A stretch of 64,000 bases of DNA, from contig OU452204.1 in NCBI GenBank assembly GCA_911728435.2, forward strand, positions 7,502,001 to 7,566,000. Direction: 5' to 3'. Each line of letters starts with the position of its first letter. Position 1 is the first letter of the stretch. A program made the translations under genes and the position numbers. This document shows positions 1 through 12,984 of this stretch, in pieces. Source of the stretch: Apoderus coryli. Taxonomy: Eukaryota > Arthropoda > Insecta > Coleoptera > Attelabidae. The notes beneath the pieces are model-generated. The model did no database searches, was not told the DNA's origin, and worked only from the letters and a program-made list of their open reading frames with translations.

Positions 1-190
1 TAAGTAGTATATTTTATAAAGTTAGTTTTTAGTGTTTAGTGCAAATAAATTGTTTTATATTTTTAAAGACATTAGTTTTAATAACATCTAAGAACCCAGA
101 GTCAAAGCAAGATGAAATCGTTACAGTACTTAACAATGTTGCACGAATATATGAAATAGTATTATTGTTCTCAACAATTTAACATAACTA
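1..190. other. AT-rich sequence, nothing recognised
   Basis: No coding, repeat-end or RNA signature seen. Confidence 0.4.
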
Positions 191-199
191 CTATAACAA

Positions 200-541
200 A
201 TGCTCAAAATGACTGCCATCCATCTTTTTGAAAACAGAGTACGATTCTCTTTTCAACAGAACATCTTATATTTTGCAAAAAATTAAAATTTTTAATATAT
301 TCCCATAAAAAATCCATCGAACTGAGGCTAGTTAAATGGACCACAATGGTGGTTTGTTACGAAACGGATTTTTCAACAAAAAGCAGTTCGGCTTTCAAAA
401 TTTGTATATATCTTGATGAAGTTGAATATGATATGCGGTATGATTTTTAAATTTATCTGAATATACGTTGAAACCTATCATCAAAAAATACATCTGGTTG
501 TCACATAAAACTCCGTGGCGTCCGTCATGACTCACCCTGTA
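200..541 (-). repeat. MITE-like repeat with a CACCCTGTA end
   Basis: The stretch ends in CACCCTGTATA, which reads TACAGGGTG on the minus strand. The same end recurs at about 18400, 18550, 19590, 27270, 43193, 43613 and 54632. Such TA-flanked ends are typical of small non-autonomous IS630-Tc1-mariner elements. The left boundary is a guess, because no matching inverted end was found. Confidence 0.35.
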
Positions 542-545
542 TATA

Positions 546-2925
546 AAAGATTTATAACCTTTGAGGTCATATATATTTACTTTATTAATTTTAAAATAAT
601 ATAACAATATTGGGCTATATCTAGGGAAAAAATATATATCGATGGTATTGCTGCTTTTCGATCAAAATGAATTAGACCTCTACGTCTGGAATAGCTGAAA
701 GCTATATCAAAAGGGGTAGTCTTGCATCCATAACCTTGTGATATTTTTCTTCCTAATACCTAGCGCAGATGTTGCCAGAGCGACAGCCTGTAAAAACGTG
801 CGTCAAAAATGCGTCAACCAAGCTCCCTATACTTTCTGCTTTCGAATATACCAAAAACAGTTAAAGTGAAACAGAAAATTTAAAATATGCAAAACCATTA
901 TATGTATATCTAAGAACATAGCTTTGTATAACGTTGGTCATAAACGGTTAATATTTTTCCTAATCTTAAACCACATAATGGCAATGTAAATATAAGTACC
1001 TAATTCCAGACCAAAAATTATATTTGACGTGATAATGTTAGGAATATTATATATATATATATATTTGCCTTCTCGTTTTCTGTGATATTACACGCCATGA
1101 AAAACCACCTCATTTCCCACAGATATAATATTTCTACAAGGAAAATTGGAAAATCTTATCACGGTGTGAAGATAAAGTCTAATATGTTCAACGTTCACCA
1201 TGCTCGGCAAGTAATACCATCCGCACACTAGAAACGGGTATTTCAACATCGCATCTTGTTGGAATATATAACTATAGTAAAACATACAAAATGCAGCATA
1301 AGAATATGAATTTTGCATTTACGAAGGATAACCAAAATGAGCCACTGACACTTATTGGAAATAAAATTTTACTAGAAGTTGAAGTTTTTCTTTCTATAAT
1401 AGTTCCTAAAATTCAATCGTCATCACAAACCATACATGTCTCGAGAATTGTAGATTCTCATCCTCAGGGTTCAAAAATTAGCGAAGTTGTTCGAAGTACA
1501 TATGTTACTGTAATAATTATTGGAAAAAATGGTTTTTGATATTTTTGTTACGTTATGATGACATAAACTACATTAAAATATCCAACTTCTCACTGAGAAC
1601 TTAGTTGAAAGTACATTATTTCAATAAATATTTCTGGGACAACCCAGGTATATTAATATAAATAAATTTAGATTTCGAGCGCTTTCCTGTGTGAAATTAT
1701 CCAGCGTTTTTCCGTCCGTACCACCTAATCTCATTATAAACGTGTGGTCCTTCCTGCACAGATATACATCGTATGCTAAAGTCAACAGTACACTACTGTG
1801 TCACTTCAGGTAGAAGCAGGTATCACATGCAGACACCGCCACAGAAATTAAAAAAAAAAACAGTATACAAAAATATGTAAGATCAATCCACTGATATAGG
1901 GATATAGCTTTCAACTATACGACGCCAGTAGTTAATTACTAGTAAGGTCAGTAATGAAAAACAAGAAATTGAGACAAGAATTAAAAAACAATTACTGTTA
2001 CTGGTCTATCTGCTAATTGAACTCACCAAGTCACAACTTTTAAGTTATTAGTACAAAGTACCTACTCATTTAATTTTCTCATAAACTAAGATTTTAATAC
2101 TTGTACCTATATTTAATAATAAACAAAAAACTATTTGTTATACGATCATTTATTGCATTTCTATTTACTTTCTCTTCATGCGGTTAAAGAAAAGCATTCT
2201 CATCACATGCTACTGCCTCAAACTAAAATAACCTATTTACGCTTACCATGCCTATATAATAGGTACAAATCTAGGTTTAATAATAAAGGTCACTACTATT
2301 ATAGAGATATGGTAAGCTTCGTGTTGTGTTTCGTAGTTATATTTAGTTTCTAACTGTTGTTTACACTTTGGTTTACACACGGATGTAGGTATATATTTAT
2401 AGCATGTCCAAGATAAGAATAAGTAGCATGGAGATCTTGAAATTTTTCAATGTCTTTCGTAGTTCATGACTGCTGAAATTAGTCCTAACTGTTATTGTAT
2501 TTAAATATTTAAAATTATATCGTTTTTCTCATTTTCATATGGTTTTTGGAATTTTATATAATTGAAACCATCTTACATATTTACAAACATGTGGCTAGTA
2601 AATTGTCTGTTTCACAGCATGATTTTGTTATGGTGACAATGGTGACAAATTTGGCAGTCTTTTCAGAATTATGCTAGATGGGCAATAGACGATAAAAAGA
2701 CAATTAGATTGATTGATTAGTTACATAAATTAACACCACTTTCAGTTATGTTGTTACTTTATGTAAGAATCAATTCCTAAATAAAGCCTCCCACTAGGGA
2801 ATTCGGGCGTATCTAGTATTAGCAATAGGTTTTAATTGAGTTATTACTTCTTGTCCGGCCATCGTTTGTGCACTGTGTTTCACCGGGCATATTGCCTGCT
2901 CACACTAGATGTCGCCAAAAACATA
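546..2925. other. Non-coding AT-rich stretch
   Basis: Only short spurious ORFs of up to 82 codons occur, without conserved motifs. A (TA)n microsatellite lies at about 1048-1063. I see no exon with flanking splice signals. Confidence 0.4.
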
Positions 2926-2929
2926 TTGT

Positions 2930-3215
2930 TGTCAATTAGATGCAATTTACACTGATTGCACAAAAGCCTTTGACAAGATGTGTCACAATATTTAGTTGAA
3001 TAAATTCGACTATGGTTTTTCTGAACGCTGTTACAATTTTGTCAGAACCTATACTTATAAATATAACACACTTCGGCTGTGATTTATTTCAGTTACATCA
3101 GGTGTTCCTCAAGGAAGTATTTTAGATCCTTTGTTATTTGTTTTCTTTATCAATTATTTACCTCAACGTTTTACATCATCGACAGGTCTACTCATGGTTT
3201 TTTGATATTGTCACG
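2930..3215 (+). pseudogene. Non-LTR reverse transcriptase fragment
   Basis: A conceptual plus-strand translation shows two classic fingers/palm motifs of non-LTR reverse transcriptases. These are a TDCTKAFDKM block (the 'D-x-SKAFD' motif) near 2950 and SGVPQGSILDPLLF near 3100-3135. At least two in-frame stops separate them and no YADD box follows, so this is a dead internal fragment. It probably belongs to a jockey/CR1-type element, but the clade is not secure. Confidence 0.7.
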
Positions 3216-3219
3216 TTTA

Positions 3220-6200
3220 GGTTTAACGTGAACTATGAGGGCATTGTAAAAAAGGACCTTATCTAAAAGATTGAAACACCAAATACCAAGTTTAAATCGA
3301 CTAAGTTTATGAACAGTTAAAGTTGAGAAAGTTGAGAAGAGTTTATAAAATGATGAAACTTAAATTAGAAAATATGTGAGTTATAATAATAGAATACAAA
3401 TAATATTACTTACATTAAAATATAAGACCACATATACGGTCAACTTGCACTATATGGTTCACATTTTACTGCCTTCAGGTTTTTTACTATTAGTTTGATG
3501 ATTATAAAACTTAGGACACAACTAAACTTATTTCTCCGAACAGAAGAATTTATAATAAAAGGATTATCCCTCTCTAAAACAATCTTGCGCCTAAATCCTC
3601 CCTGTCTCACCAATGATAATGAGGGTGGTTGGAGTTAATCAAATATGGTTTCCAGGTTTCTCTATGCTAATTGGATATTAACATAATAATATTATTGCGC
3701 AGCCATCCCTACTTGAGGTTCCTATCCTTGTGGTGGTCAGACTTGCGTTTTCCAATTGGTCATCCGTAGTTTGCAAGGGTGAACTGCAAAACCAGCTACA
3801 TTTGCATTTTCGTATAATTTATGACTACCCTTGACAGCGGACGGTAAGAGACAAGGATCCAGATTCTCGAACCATAATGACTCATCTAGATATAAACTAG
3901 ACTAAACAGAAAATTAATATTTTTGTATTTTTCCATCGAACATCTGGGGTTTGTTATTTAGTTAATATTTATTTATTAATTATTTTGGAATCTGTACTCG
4001 TGACAATATCATAAAAATACGGTTACGAAAAATTAATCAAACACCAACTTTAAGTGGGACAATATACGCTACGTAATGAGACAATGATGTGTGGGAAAAC
4101 CGTGTGGCTCACATCATGGAAAAGGAAAAAGAATATTGTCATTGTCATTCAGTTAATATTGCGCTGATTATTCTTCAACCCAACGCCGACGTTAGTTATT
4201 CGAGTTCTAGTTCTGATATATTATGTATATGTATATAATATTTATATATGAGTGTTTAAATTAAAAAGTATTATTTTGTTTTTCCACTCAATATAATTTT
4301 GATTGTAGTACACTCATAGTTTAATAAGCCAGTAAAACTTTTAATAATTTTTCACTGCGATATTAGTTTTTCAACAACTTAGACAAATGTACGTGTAAGC
4401 TTTAAATTTCGTGTATTTAATAAGAAAATAGGAACCTATAGGAAGAAATAAATAACACACATTATTTCCTTTTAATACACAAATCGATAAAAATAATCGT
4501 ACGCCCTTGTTCCGAATTCACTTGTTGGAGGCCGACAACACTTCTTTGCGATTTCAACTGCCTTTAAATACTAGCTATACCTAACTAACAATAAAGACTA
4601 TTATTTTGAGCATAATTTATTCATATAATATTCATTCCAAAAAAAGCGCAGTTTTCTAATTATTGATGACACTGTAGAAGCTTATCAAAAACTTAAATAT
4701 CTTCAATAGAAAAAGTTATGGAGCTTTAAAATAATTGCAGGATTTCAAGGAACAACCTGTATAGCTTTGAAATATAAAATTTTTGTATACCACAAAGAGA
4801 GCTTACAGTTGTCTTTGTTGTGATCCATAAGGAAACACAAAGTAGTATGTTATATTAAAAAACAAATTACCCCGTAGCGCTTTATCTCTTCTTCATAAAA
4901 AAGTTGTTCTATAAAGTTTCGTCAAAACACATAAACGATAACATACATAATAAAAATGATAAAAAGTCTGAGTTCAAATTTTGGAATATAGTTTGTTTTT
5001 CGCATTTGGGGGTTAAATGGTTAAAAGTTAAAATACATCTCTATACAGTATCTAAGAAAGAAAGAATTAAACAAGGTGAACAGCTTTTGAAGCTTATATG
5101 TTTCTTTGCTTCAGAAATATCTGGAATTTGTGAAGTGTATCGTATACAGTCACTAGACTTATTGAAATTCTTCGCGAGTCAAACGGGTAATCGTTCAAAT
5201 CATATCAGTATGTGTTGGCCCTGTCTGACTGACCGCAGAGTTTGTCATCCTGCGGCCATTATCTATTTTGCTAGAGATCGAGGAGTCAACTTCCACAATA
5301 AGTTGAAAGTACCTAACTTATAGGTATAGCAATTGCCATATATAGATAGGTACATTGTAATATCCTCATTGTGGGTTTACTTATCCCAAAAATATACGCC
5401 AAGTTTGCTCCGTATTTTCTCATTCGTCTTTCAACTTAAAATCTAACAGGTTTATGTCTTACATTTTCGTCTCAATGTCTAAACACTTGTTTGTTTTGGT
5501 ATGTAGTTAGGTTTGTTCTTAATATTGAGCTGCGATAGCATGTTTTTCGAGATACCATTTAAAATTTAGCACCGTGATCATTAATCATGATTAACTACTA
5601 CTCTAAGACTGAACAATTCATAAAATTTTAATAATATGCAGTTAATTCCAGAGTTCTTCATCTATGTAGACTATCTTAGTCTCTCAATATATTGGATTGG
5701 TAGCAGATTGTGACAGAACGGAGGCATGAGGATAGTGATATATAGTAGATGGTTTCCAAGAAATTTATAAGTGAAATAGAATCATTTCTTAACAAAGACC
5801 GACGTTTGTAATTTTACTTCTGTGATATTTAGAAATAAATTTTGCATGGGCACGTATTATTGCAAGGCTCAATAATGACCTTTCATTAATATTAATAACG
5901 GCATTAAAATAAACAATTAACCTAATCCTTTTTATTCCTAATACAAATATTCTAAGCAATTATTATAAAATATATTCGTGCGCAATTGGTGTTAAATTAG
6001 TTTGTTCAATAACACAACATTTCTATAAAATTCATTAAAATCTATAATATAAGCGAATCTAGGCACTTTCGTACTTACAATACATTATAGAAGTAATGTA
6101 CAAGTGCAGCACATGAATTCAACTATTGTCATTACAAATGGAATTTATTTGAATTTGAAAATTTATGTGTCAAATGATTTAAAATAGGAATACGATGAAA

Positions 6201-6715
6201 CATACTTGGATATATCCGTCGGTTTTTTTTTTTTTGTATAGAAGCATTTTAGAATAATATGCAAAATAACGTGTGCGATTTCCGTTTCGATAATAAATTG
6301 TATCAATAGGCAAAATATTCGAAACTAAAAACCTTGTTATCAACATATTTTCGAGTTATCTTTGTGACTATTTGATGGAAAATTAAAGTAGATAGGTATT
6401 TTTGTGTCATTTCCAAAAGTTCGCCAATGTGTCCGAAAATTGCTTGTCGATTCGGAAACAAATGTCGATTGAGACGGAACCAAATGAAAACAAAAATGTA
6501 ACGCTCAACAGTTACTGTTTTTGTTTAGCTATAAAGGAAACGCAATCACATCATCAAAATAATAAATATGCCATTAGTCATTCAACTTTCTCCTGACGAA
6601 TTTCCACTATTGCTTTACAACTATCTATTAATATTTTATTAATGGACGGCACAGATAGATAACCATCTACAGTTGCAAGGATTAGTAATATCATCATCTG
6701 CATTCACTCTAACGA
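3220..6715. other. Non-coding stretch, no supported gene
   Basis: The longest open frame (4904-5323, 139 codons) has no recognisable domain, low-complexity codon use and no splice context. I treat it as chance. No repeat ends were identified with confidence. Confidence 0.4.
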
Positions 6716-6722
6716 GTATGAA

Positions 6723-6995
6723 TTATTCCAACTCAGGGATTTCTGTTGTGAACTCTACGCAAACCAATTGGTAACATAAGGCGCAGTCGTTTGCCCCACT
6801 GAAACGGAAACGGTCGTTCCAGTAGGACAATTCATTGTCTAAAATTAATATCTTGTTTTTCACTATTAGACTTGACTTAAAACCATCGATATCAGTTTTA
6901 GACATTCGGAGACAGTTGCGAACATAACCATTGTACTTAAGTAGTTGAATGCCACCATATCGTTCTTTTCTTACAAACGCTTCCTCGCCCAAAAT
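6723..6995 (-). pseudogene. PIF/Harbinger-like transposase N-terminal remnant (tentative)
   Basis: An 89-codon minus-strand frame contains VRKERYGGIQLLKYNGY followed by VRNCLRMSKTDIDGF. This resembles the start of insect PIF/Harbinger transposases, where a tryptophan/arginine-rich 'R-x-x-(Y/F)GA' stretch precedes 'YRNFLRM-x-x-x-x-F'. The catalytic DDE region is absent and the resemblance is lost after about residue 45. It could be a chance match, as I recognised the pattern by eye only. Confidence 0.35.
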
Positions 6996-6999
6996 TTAC

Positions 7000-8740
7000 G
7001 ATTTTTTCTTTTACATTTTTTTCCAGAATATGATAATACCACATATTCCGTAGCTGCTAATAACGCGCCATTATTATCATTGTTTTCGAAACTTTTTAGA
7101 TTAATGGAAACACGTATCTGCTTTTACAAAATATCAGTTATTAGAAGCAGCTTTTTTTAATTCAAAGTTAAATTGGTGGAACTAAACAGTTTATGAATGT
7201 TTCTGAAAGACTCTCAAACATGCGACCAAGTTAACATAATTCAACAATAAGTAAGTTGCTCCAATGGCAACGGCACACGTGTCCCAACTAAAATTTGCAC
7301 CCTCCATAATCTTTAAAACGGTTCAGATTTTTAAAAAATTAAAAAAAAATTTTAACAACAGAATACGTAACTTTAATGGGAACGAAATAAGGTACGACTC
7401 ATAATCGTTGTGAATCGATATTGTTGATAAGACTATGAGACCTTGTTAAGAATTTATCCATTTTGAGCAATACCCTTAATCATACAAATTGAATCGGAGA
7501 ATTTTAAAAATTAGTACGTAGAATTGATGTCAATTATACGTCACAAGCAAGCAACTGTATCTTTCACATTATTTACAACGTCATATATGAGCATTATTTA
7601 TTGGTACTAAACTATTATATTAAAAAACAAACATTAATAAATCAATAATAACTTTGATACTAATTATTCTATTGCAGTAATAATAATGAAAAAAGAGGAA
7701 CAAATTCAATTTCTAACATACATAATTTGGAAATGACTGTTGCCGCGCACTGTATTATATAAAATTATTAAACATCACAACTGCTCTATTTAACTCGTTA
7801 ATAAATACAATTTAACAGTACTTATCGATTTAAATAAATATAATTAAACCTAACACAGTAATAAATGAATTATTTGATTTGAATTTCCAGTTTTTATATA
7901 TTAATTAAATATAATATGAATTTAATATTTGATCTATACGTGAAAATTCAACTTAAATATGAAAACTAAAATTTATTGTAAGTAAATTAGTTTCACTGGT
8001 AGAAGATTTATATAAAAGATATTTATTAATGCTTTTTCTTAAACACTAATTATGAGTTTATGAAAACCTCTTAAAAAGAAGGAACTTTAGCTGGTTCCAG
8101 GTTTCTAAAAAATCTGTTTTGCTTTTGCTAAAAGAAATCATGAATGAAAATGTAACTATCAAAATTTAAAGGTTCTCAAAATTCATTTTCTCTGACAACG
8201 TACTGTCATATCAAAGTAGAGTTTAGGTTTTGAATCAATCAAAATTTTGAATTGCTTTTGTTTTCATAGTAGCCAATGTAAAATTCGTAAACAAAAGGAA
8301 AGCCAACTTCAATATTCAATGATGTTCCACCGAAATTCCCACACAAGTAGTAGTAGGATTTTCAAGTAAAACAACTTTAACTTAATATCAAATATCAAAT
8401 TTGAACTAGTTTAGAAAAGACATTACCGAGATTTATAGATTAAGAATTTAAAATAAATCTCAACAAGCAAGTATGTAAGTTGTAGCCTGGAAACACTCAT
8501 TGCGAATTTGATTTCCACTTGTTTCTACTTTCTGAAGTCTAAGGACCGCATAATGAGCACTACCGAACTCGTTATTAATGTCAATCGAACAAATAGAACT
8601 GAAACGAGGTATAATTGAATTTTATTAAAAAACTCTTTATTAATCATAATAATGATGTACAAAAAGAAAAGACAAACTTATAAATAACTATGATTTTTCA
8701 ATTTTTTTTTTTTTATATTAAAATAAAACTCCAATAAAAT
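7000..8740. other. Non-coding AT-rich stretch
   Basis: No coding or RNA feature recognised. Very AT-rich with many homopolymer runs. Confidence 0.4.
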
Positions 8741-8744
8741 AGTC

Positions 8745-8915
8745 GTTTGATGTATGTAAAATTTTTCTAAGCTTTTCTCTTAATCATTGTTCGCCACTGA
8801 TGATGAGACTGGTCTAGTCGCGAAACATGTATGGCTACAAAAAACTAAACTAGTGATCATTATATTAAATTTACTCCGTGGAGGTTGGACTACTTTTCAC
8901 ATTTTCAAATTAAAA
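8745..8915 (+). repeat. Hammerhead repeat, copy 1 (module)
   Basis: About 170 bp shared with the copy at 26578-26770. It starts with a leader beginning GATGTATG, followed by the hammerhead ribozyme. About 25-50 bp further on is a conserved box (TATTAAATTTA, then CGTGGAGGTTGGACT) at about 8861-8891. The same order of parts recurs at 26.6, 38.8 and 59.3 kb, and inverted at 17.0 kb. Confidence 0.75.
8787..8840 (+). ncRNA. Type I hammerhead ribozyme, best copy
   Basis: The catalytic core is complete: CTGATGA at 8797-8803 and GAAA at 8822-8825. Stem I is formed by GCCA (8793-8796) with TGGC (8832-8835). It is extended beyond an internal loop by TTGT (8787-8790) with ACAA (8837-8840). Stem II is GACT/AGTC with a 5-nt loop plus one lower G-C pair. 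Stem III is the palindrome CATG, too short to fold alone, so activity would need a dimer, as in minimal hammerheads of Penelope-like elements and retrozymes. A15.1 pairs with U16.1 and H17 is A, so cleavage is predicted after 8831. A single extra T between CTGATGA and stem II is shared by all copies. Confidence 0.8.
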
Positions 8916-8919
8916 GAAT

Positions 8920-11105
8920 ATAATTATACCGACGAAAATCGGCTGAAATGTTTTCATGAATCTAGTGCTGGCGGTTATACCGGAAGTGGGAGTCAACTTC
9001 CTTATTTTAAATACTACCTATATCTAAAATCTTCAGAGATATGTTAAACTTAAACAACAAAATTAGATACCTACATCAATCCAATATGACAAAATAATTG
9101 ATCTAAATCGAAGTCATATCTCAAAGTAAAGTTAAGCAACATTTTTAAAATGTATCCATAAAAATATCACAACCTGTTTTGTAACTGAAATTGTAAAAAG
9201 GCAACCTAAAATCTTGCCACATAAAATTACACGAAATCTTAAATCCTTTTTGTGTTTTATCACCCTGTTAAATACCATATATTAAGAAAAGCACGGTTTT
9301 AAATTAATATTTCCTTATTATAACAAATTAATATCCATAATTCTTTACATCCATCAAGTTAGTTTTGATTTAGTGGTAGTAGAATGTTCATATATTTTAT
9401 GTTTGAATTTTTATAAATAAATAAAACTTTGTTATACATTGGTATCAAAGAAATAGCAAAGTAGCTAGATAGGTACAGAAAAATCACTACCTATTCCTAT
9501 ATCTATAATAAAATTTCTTGATTGAATTTTAATATATTAAAATAAATTATTGTTATAAAAAAAGCTATTATTATTATATTTATTATTCTACATTACATGG
9601 CATAGGTACCTATAATAATCTCAATATATTCTGCGCATATATACTGAGTGTATGTAGGTAAATGTAATGGTTTTTTTTAAATATTTTTCAACCTACTTCA
9701 AGTCTTCGTTTATTCCCTGCTACGGTGTTGACTGTTATGATTATGCGCGAAAATATTTCACAATTTAAAAATGTGTAACACAATTAAAATAGCAAATTAC
9801 TTTATCAAACAATGTAATTAATATTAGGTACAAATTCCAATTACATTGAATAGTAATTAAATACATGTCCAAAAATTACTTACCCAGCTTTGCTTTCAAA
9901 CGTATGAATTGTTTGAAGAATTAGAAAACATACTTCCAAATGGGTGTCCGACTTTTATTGAGGATGTAAAAGTGTTACTCTAAGCAGTTAATTATTTAGG
10001 GCAAATATATCAAAATATTTATAATTTATAAAAAATACTTATAACAATAACACAAAAACGATTATTTTTACATAGAAATATAGGGAATACGGTTCTAAAT
10101 CTATTAAGTCTATCTACTTAGTTAACTGTCTCAGCTGAAAAGAGTATAAAAGTTAATAAAAACTATGTACGAAATACAATGGTCAAAAATTAGTTTTAAT
10201 TTTTAGGAAATAGTCCATATTAATTACTTTTAACTTTGTAGCGCAGTAGCATAATATGTATTATAATATATAATATAATTTATAACTTCAATAATTATAA
10301 ATAAACAAACAAAAGATATTTCAACTAAGTTGAAAGCATGCACGAATTAAAAAAATTCCATGACACAATAATTATATTTTAAAATAAACTTTAAACTCCA
10401 AAATTCTAGATGTATCAAAAATAATGGGTTATTTTTTTTATTATTAAATATTGTGGCACGTCCTGTAACAAATTCCTAAAGAAAATTATACCGCCTACAC
10501 TCTGTCACGAACATGTAAATGTTTTGCCTCCTATAATAATTATATATCATTGTTCAGGGAATTTTGATGTTCCTTTTTATTTGCTACGTCTTCTTATTCT
10601 TATTATTTTAATTTGTTTTTCATTTCATGAATTCAATTGTATTTTAATAGGGTATTCATATTGTTATTATTATATGGAAACATGGGGCAAAAATACATAT
10701 ATTAATATTAAGTTCTAAATTATAATAATATAGCATCAGGTTGATATATGGGAAATGAAAATAATAATAATAATAAGTTTTTATCAACTTTGCCAATGAA
10801 TATTAGAATTAAAATCAAAGTTCTTTATAAAATATTTAATAAAACCGTTAAATATGAATGATACAGTATGTAGATAACTAAATAATTAAAAATTACGATT
10901 AAAAAAAAACTGATCTCAAAAGTATTCAAAAAAAGTTGTTTTTATTTTCTCTGTATATTAATATTACATTAAGCCTAAGAAAAGGAACTTGGTAAACATT
11001 ATCTGTCAATAAAACTACACTGTATTAATTTTACAACAAGTGTTTTGGTGAGAGTCTGATTTTTGTTATAAAACTTTTTCTTTTATAAATTAATTGAACA
11101 GCACT
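8920..11105. other. Non-coding AT-rich stretch
   Basis: No supported gene, RNA or repeat end. A few short open frames lack motifs. Confidence 0.4.
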
Positions 11106-11108
11106 TAG

Positions 11109-11905
11109 AGCATAGACTGCCACATCATCCGTTCACAAATATTCACCGACGATTATGGGAACTGTAATTTTGAACATAGAAATTATGACTCTGGCCGTAT
11201 CGGACACGCTAAAACTGAAGATTTAGGCGAAACCGTACTTACTTAATTTAATTGCAAAATCCCCAAATACTAGTACCAGGATAATAGCTCGTGTCCTTAA
11301 TGTAGGCCATTCGGTAGCCATTAGGCGTTACAGATTCAAGATATTTTTGTACCAGTTGGAATTTTTTGTGCAGGGCTTATTATTGTGACACAGACACAGA
11401 GCTAGATAGATCTGTGGACACAGATCTCAAGAAATATGTTATTTAATGACGAGGCGAATTTATCAAAAGACTATTTTAGAAATTTTTGACAATCGTTTAA
11501 TTCGTCCGTGTTTTTTGTTCCACTACAATTAAATGGTAGCTCATACTGTCATCTTCTTAAAGAATTATGGATTGTGCATGACGGTGCCTCAGCATATGTA
11601 CGATCTCAAGAAGTCACTTGCTTGAGGTGTATGCCAATCCATGGATCGGTCGAGGAGTACTTGTAAACTGGGCAGCCCGTTCACCCGACCTTAATTGTTT
11701 GGATTTTTGCATATTATTATCTAAAATCTTTGGACAATTTAAGCCAACTTGAAAAATATCGATGATTTGCGAAACCGCATTGCAGCAGTATGTAAACAAT
11801 AAGAAATTGACAAGGAATATTTCAATGCATAGGCATTCTACTTCCAACATTTTTTGTAGAATGCTTTGTCGATATTCGACAGGTCGTGAAGGAATTGGGC
11901 TTTTC
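11109..11905 (+). pseudogene. Decayed IS630-Tc1-mariner transposase
   Basis: A broken plus-strand translation follows the order of an insect Tc1/mariner-type transposase. First comes an N-terminal helix-turn-helix piece resembling 'HPxHHxFxNIHRRL' (about 11120-11155). Next is a piece like 'ILFNDEA' near 11440, the first catalytic aspartate motif. Then comes WIVHDGASAYVRSQ near 11570, corresponding to the usual 'W-x-QDGA-x-H' second aspartate motif. A proline-rich segment at about 11670-11700 corresponds to 'RSPDLNCLDFFLW'. Several stops and frameshifts make it non-functional. A second, truncated member of the same style lies at 26815-27275 on the other strand. Confidence 0.65.
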
Positions 11906-12006
11906 AAGCATAATTTTTAAAAGGAAAAATTGTATCGAAAAAAAATTTCATTGGTGTTAAATGTATATTGTTATGTAATTGATCTCTTATCGCGGACGAA
12001 TTTCAG

Positions 12007-12108
12007 GAGTGGCAAATGGACATACTCTACAAAGCCATATTAATTGTCGAAGATCAGGAGTGGCAACTGGACATACTCTTCAGAGCCATATTAATTGTCA
12101 GAGATCTG
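12007..12108 (+). repeat. 51-bp tandem duplication (two units)
   Basis: Two adjacent units, each starting CAGGAGTGGCAA, are 51 bp long (12007-12057 and 12058-12108) and differ at only a few positions. Because 51 is divisible by three, the duplication keeps an open frame running from 12016 to 12327. The 103-aa product repeats a 17-residue block and then reads DLVLFTDNSTSKNE, which faintly resembles the first aspartate motif of retroelement RNase H ('YTDGSKT'). Function unknown. Confidence 0.6.
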
Positions 12109-12349
12109 GTGTTATTCACGGACAACTCAACGTCTAAAAATGAAAGAAGAGATTCCAGATATAAAAGCCCTTTAAAATGGTGTCCCAAAACTGGTTTTTG
12201 GTCAGTACAAATGATAAATGCTACTTTCGGCGTTAATTGGCCAGTACATAGTATACACAGGGTCGAAGTAAGGGCAGGTGTCCTAAAAAAATGTATGTAT
12301 TTAATTATACAATTTTTGCAAGGTTAGAATTCGACTTTTACTATATACA

Positions 12350-12935
12350 AAAAACAGTTTTCAAGAAAATACATCCAATATTCAGGCTGGATTCAGGAAA
12401 CACCAATCAGCTAGTATATACGTAGAAAGTGCAGTACAAGATGCATATCGACTAAGAAAACATTTGGTTGCTGTCTTCTTTGAAATCGAAAAGCCAAACG
12501 ATATGACTTGGCGATATGCCACTCTAATTTAGCGAATGCGGTTTTCGTGTAAACCTACCATTATTTATAAAAATCCTTTTTATGTAACAGACACTTTAAA
12601 ATCAGGGTTGGTAGACCTTTGAACGCATAGACGACTATGTTCTTCTCCCGCAACGAACTTGCGCAGAATCAGCATCTCGTAGTGCTGCAGAACGTATACT
12701 GAGGTCGATGTGAGATGGTGATGTAAGGCTGACCTTCAAAATTAACTTGAAAAACACAAAAACCATTTTACATCTGCGATTGACAGAGTGGAATAATGCC
12801 AACAATAATCTAAAGTCTATTAAAACATCAATCAAAGATTCAATTAGATTTTCGGTCAACTTTTTCATAAACAGATTACACAGAAGAGGGCAAAAATTTG
12901 AATCTTGTGGAACACCCTTCAACTTGTATCATTAT
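12350..12935 (+). pseudogene. Non-LTR retrotransposon remnant: RT and C-terminal piece
   Basis: The first part (12375-12530) translates to a reverse transcriptase block beginning NIQAGFRKHQSAS and including HLVAVFFEIEKPNDMTWRY. This matches the jockey-type 'QSGFRKGRSTxDNL' and 'LVAVFFDLEKAYDTTWRY' blocks, with the catalytic 'D-x-EKAYD' degraded. The second part (12780-12925) translates to WNNANNNLKSIKTSIK and later ESCGTPFNLYHYN. These resemble the segment after RNase H and the terminal zinc-knuckle region ('CEFCGTPLTVKHIL'). The thumb and RNase H catalytic core between them are missing, so the element is internally deleted and dead. Confidence 0.6.
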
Positions 12936-12984
12936 AACAAGCAAACTGATCTCTTACGCGAATATAAGGTAAGAATGTAAGATT

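Noticed and set aside
1048..1063. (TA)n run
   Set aside because: Ordinary microsatellite, no further structure.
4904..5323. 139-codon open frame on the plus strand
   Set aside because: No domain, no splice context and AT-driven composition. Length alone is not evidence in DNA this AT-rich.
12635..12922. Minus-strand frame beginning KGVPQDSNFCPLL, resembling an RT motif
   Set aside because: The plus strand over the same bases reads as the C-terminal part of the retroelement that starts at 12350, in the same orientation. The minus reading has no other RT block, so the match is probably a coincidence.
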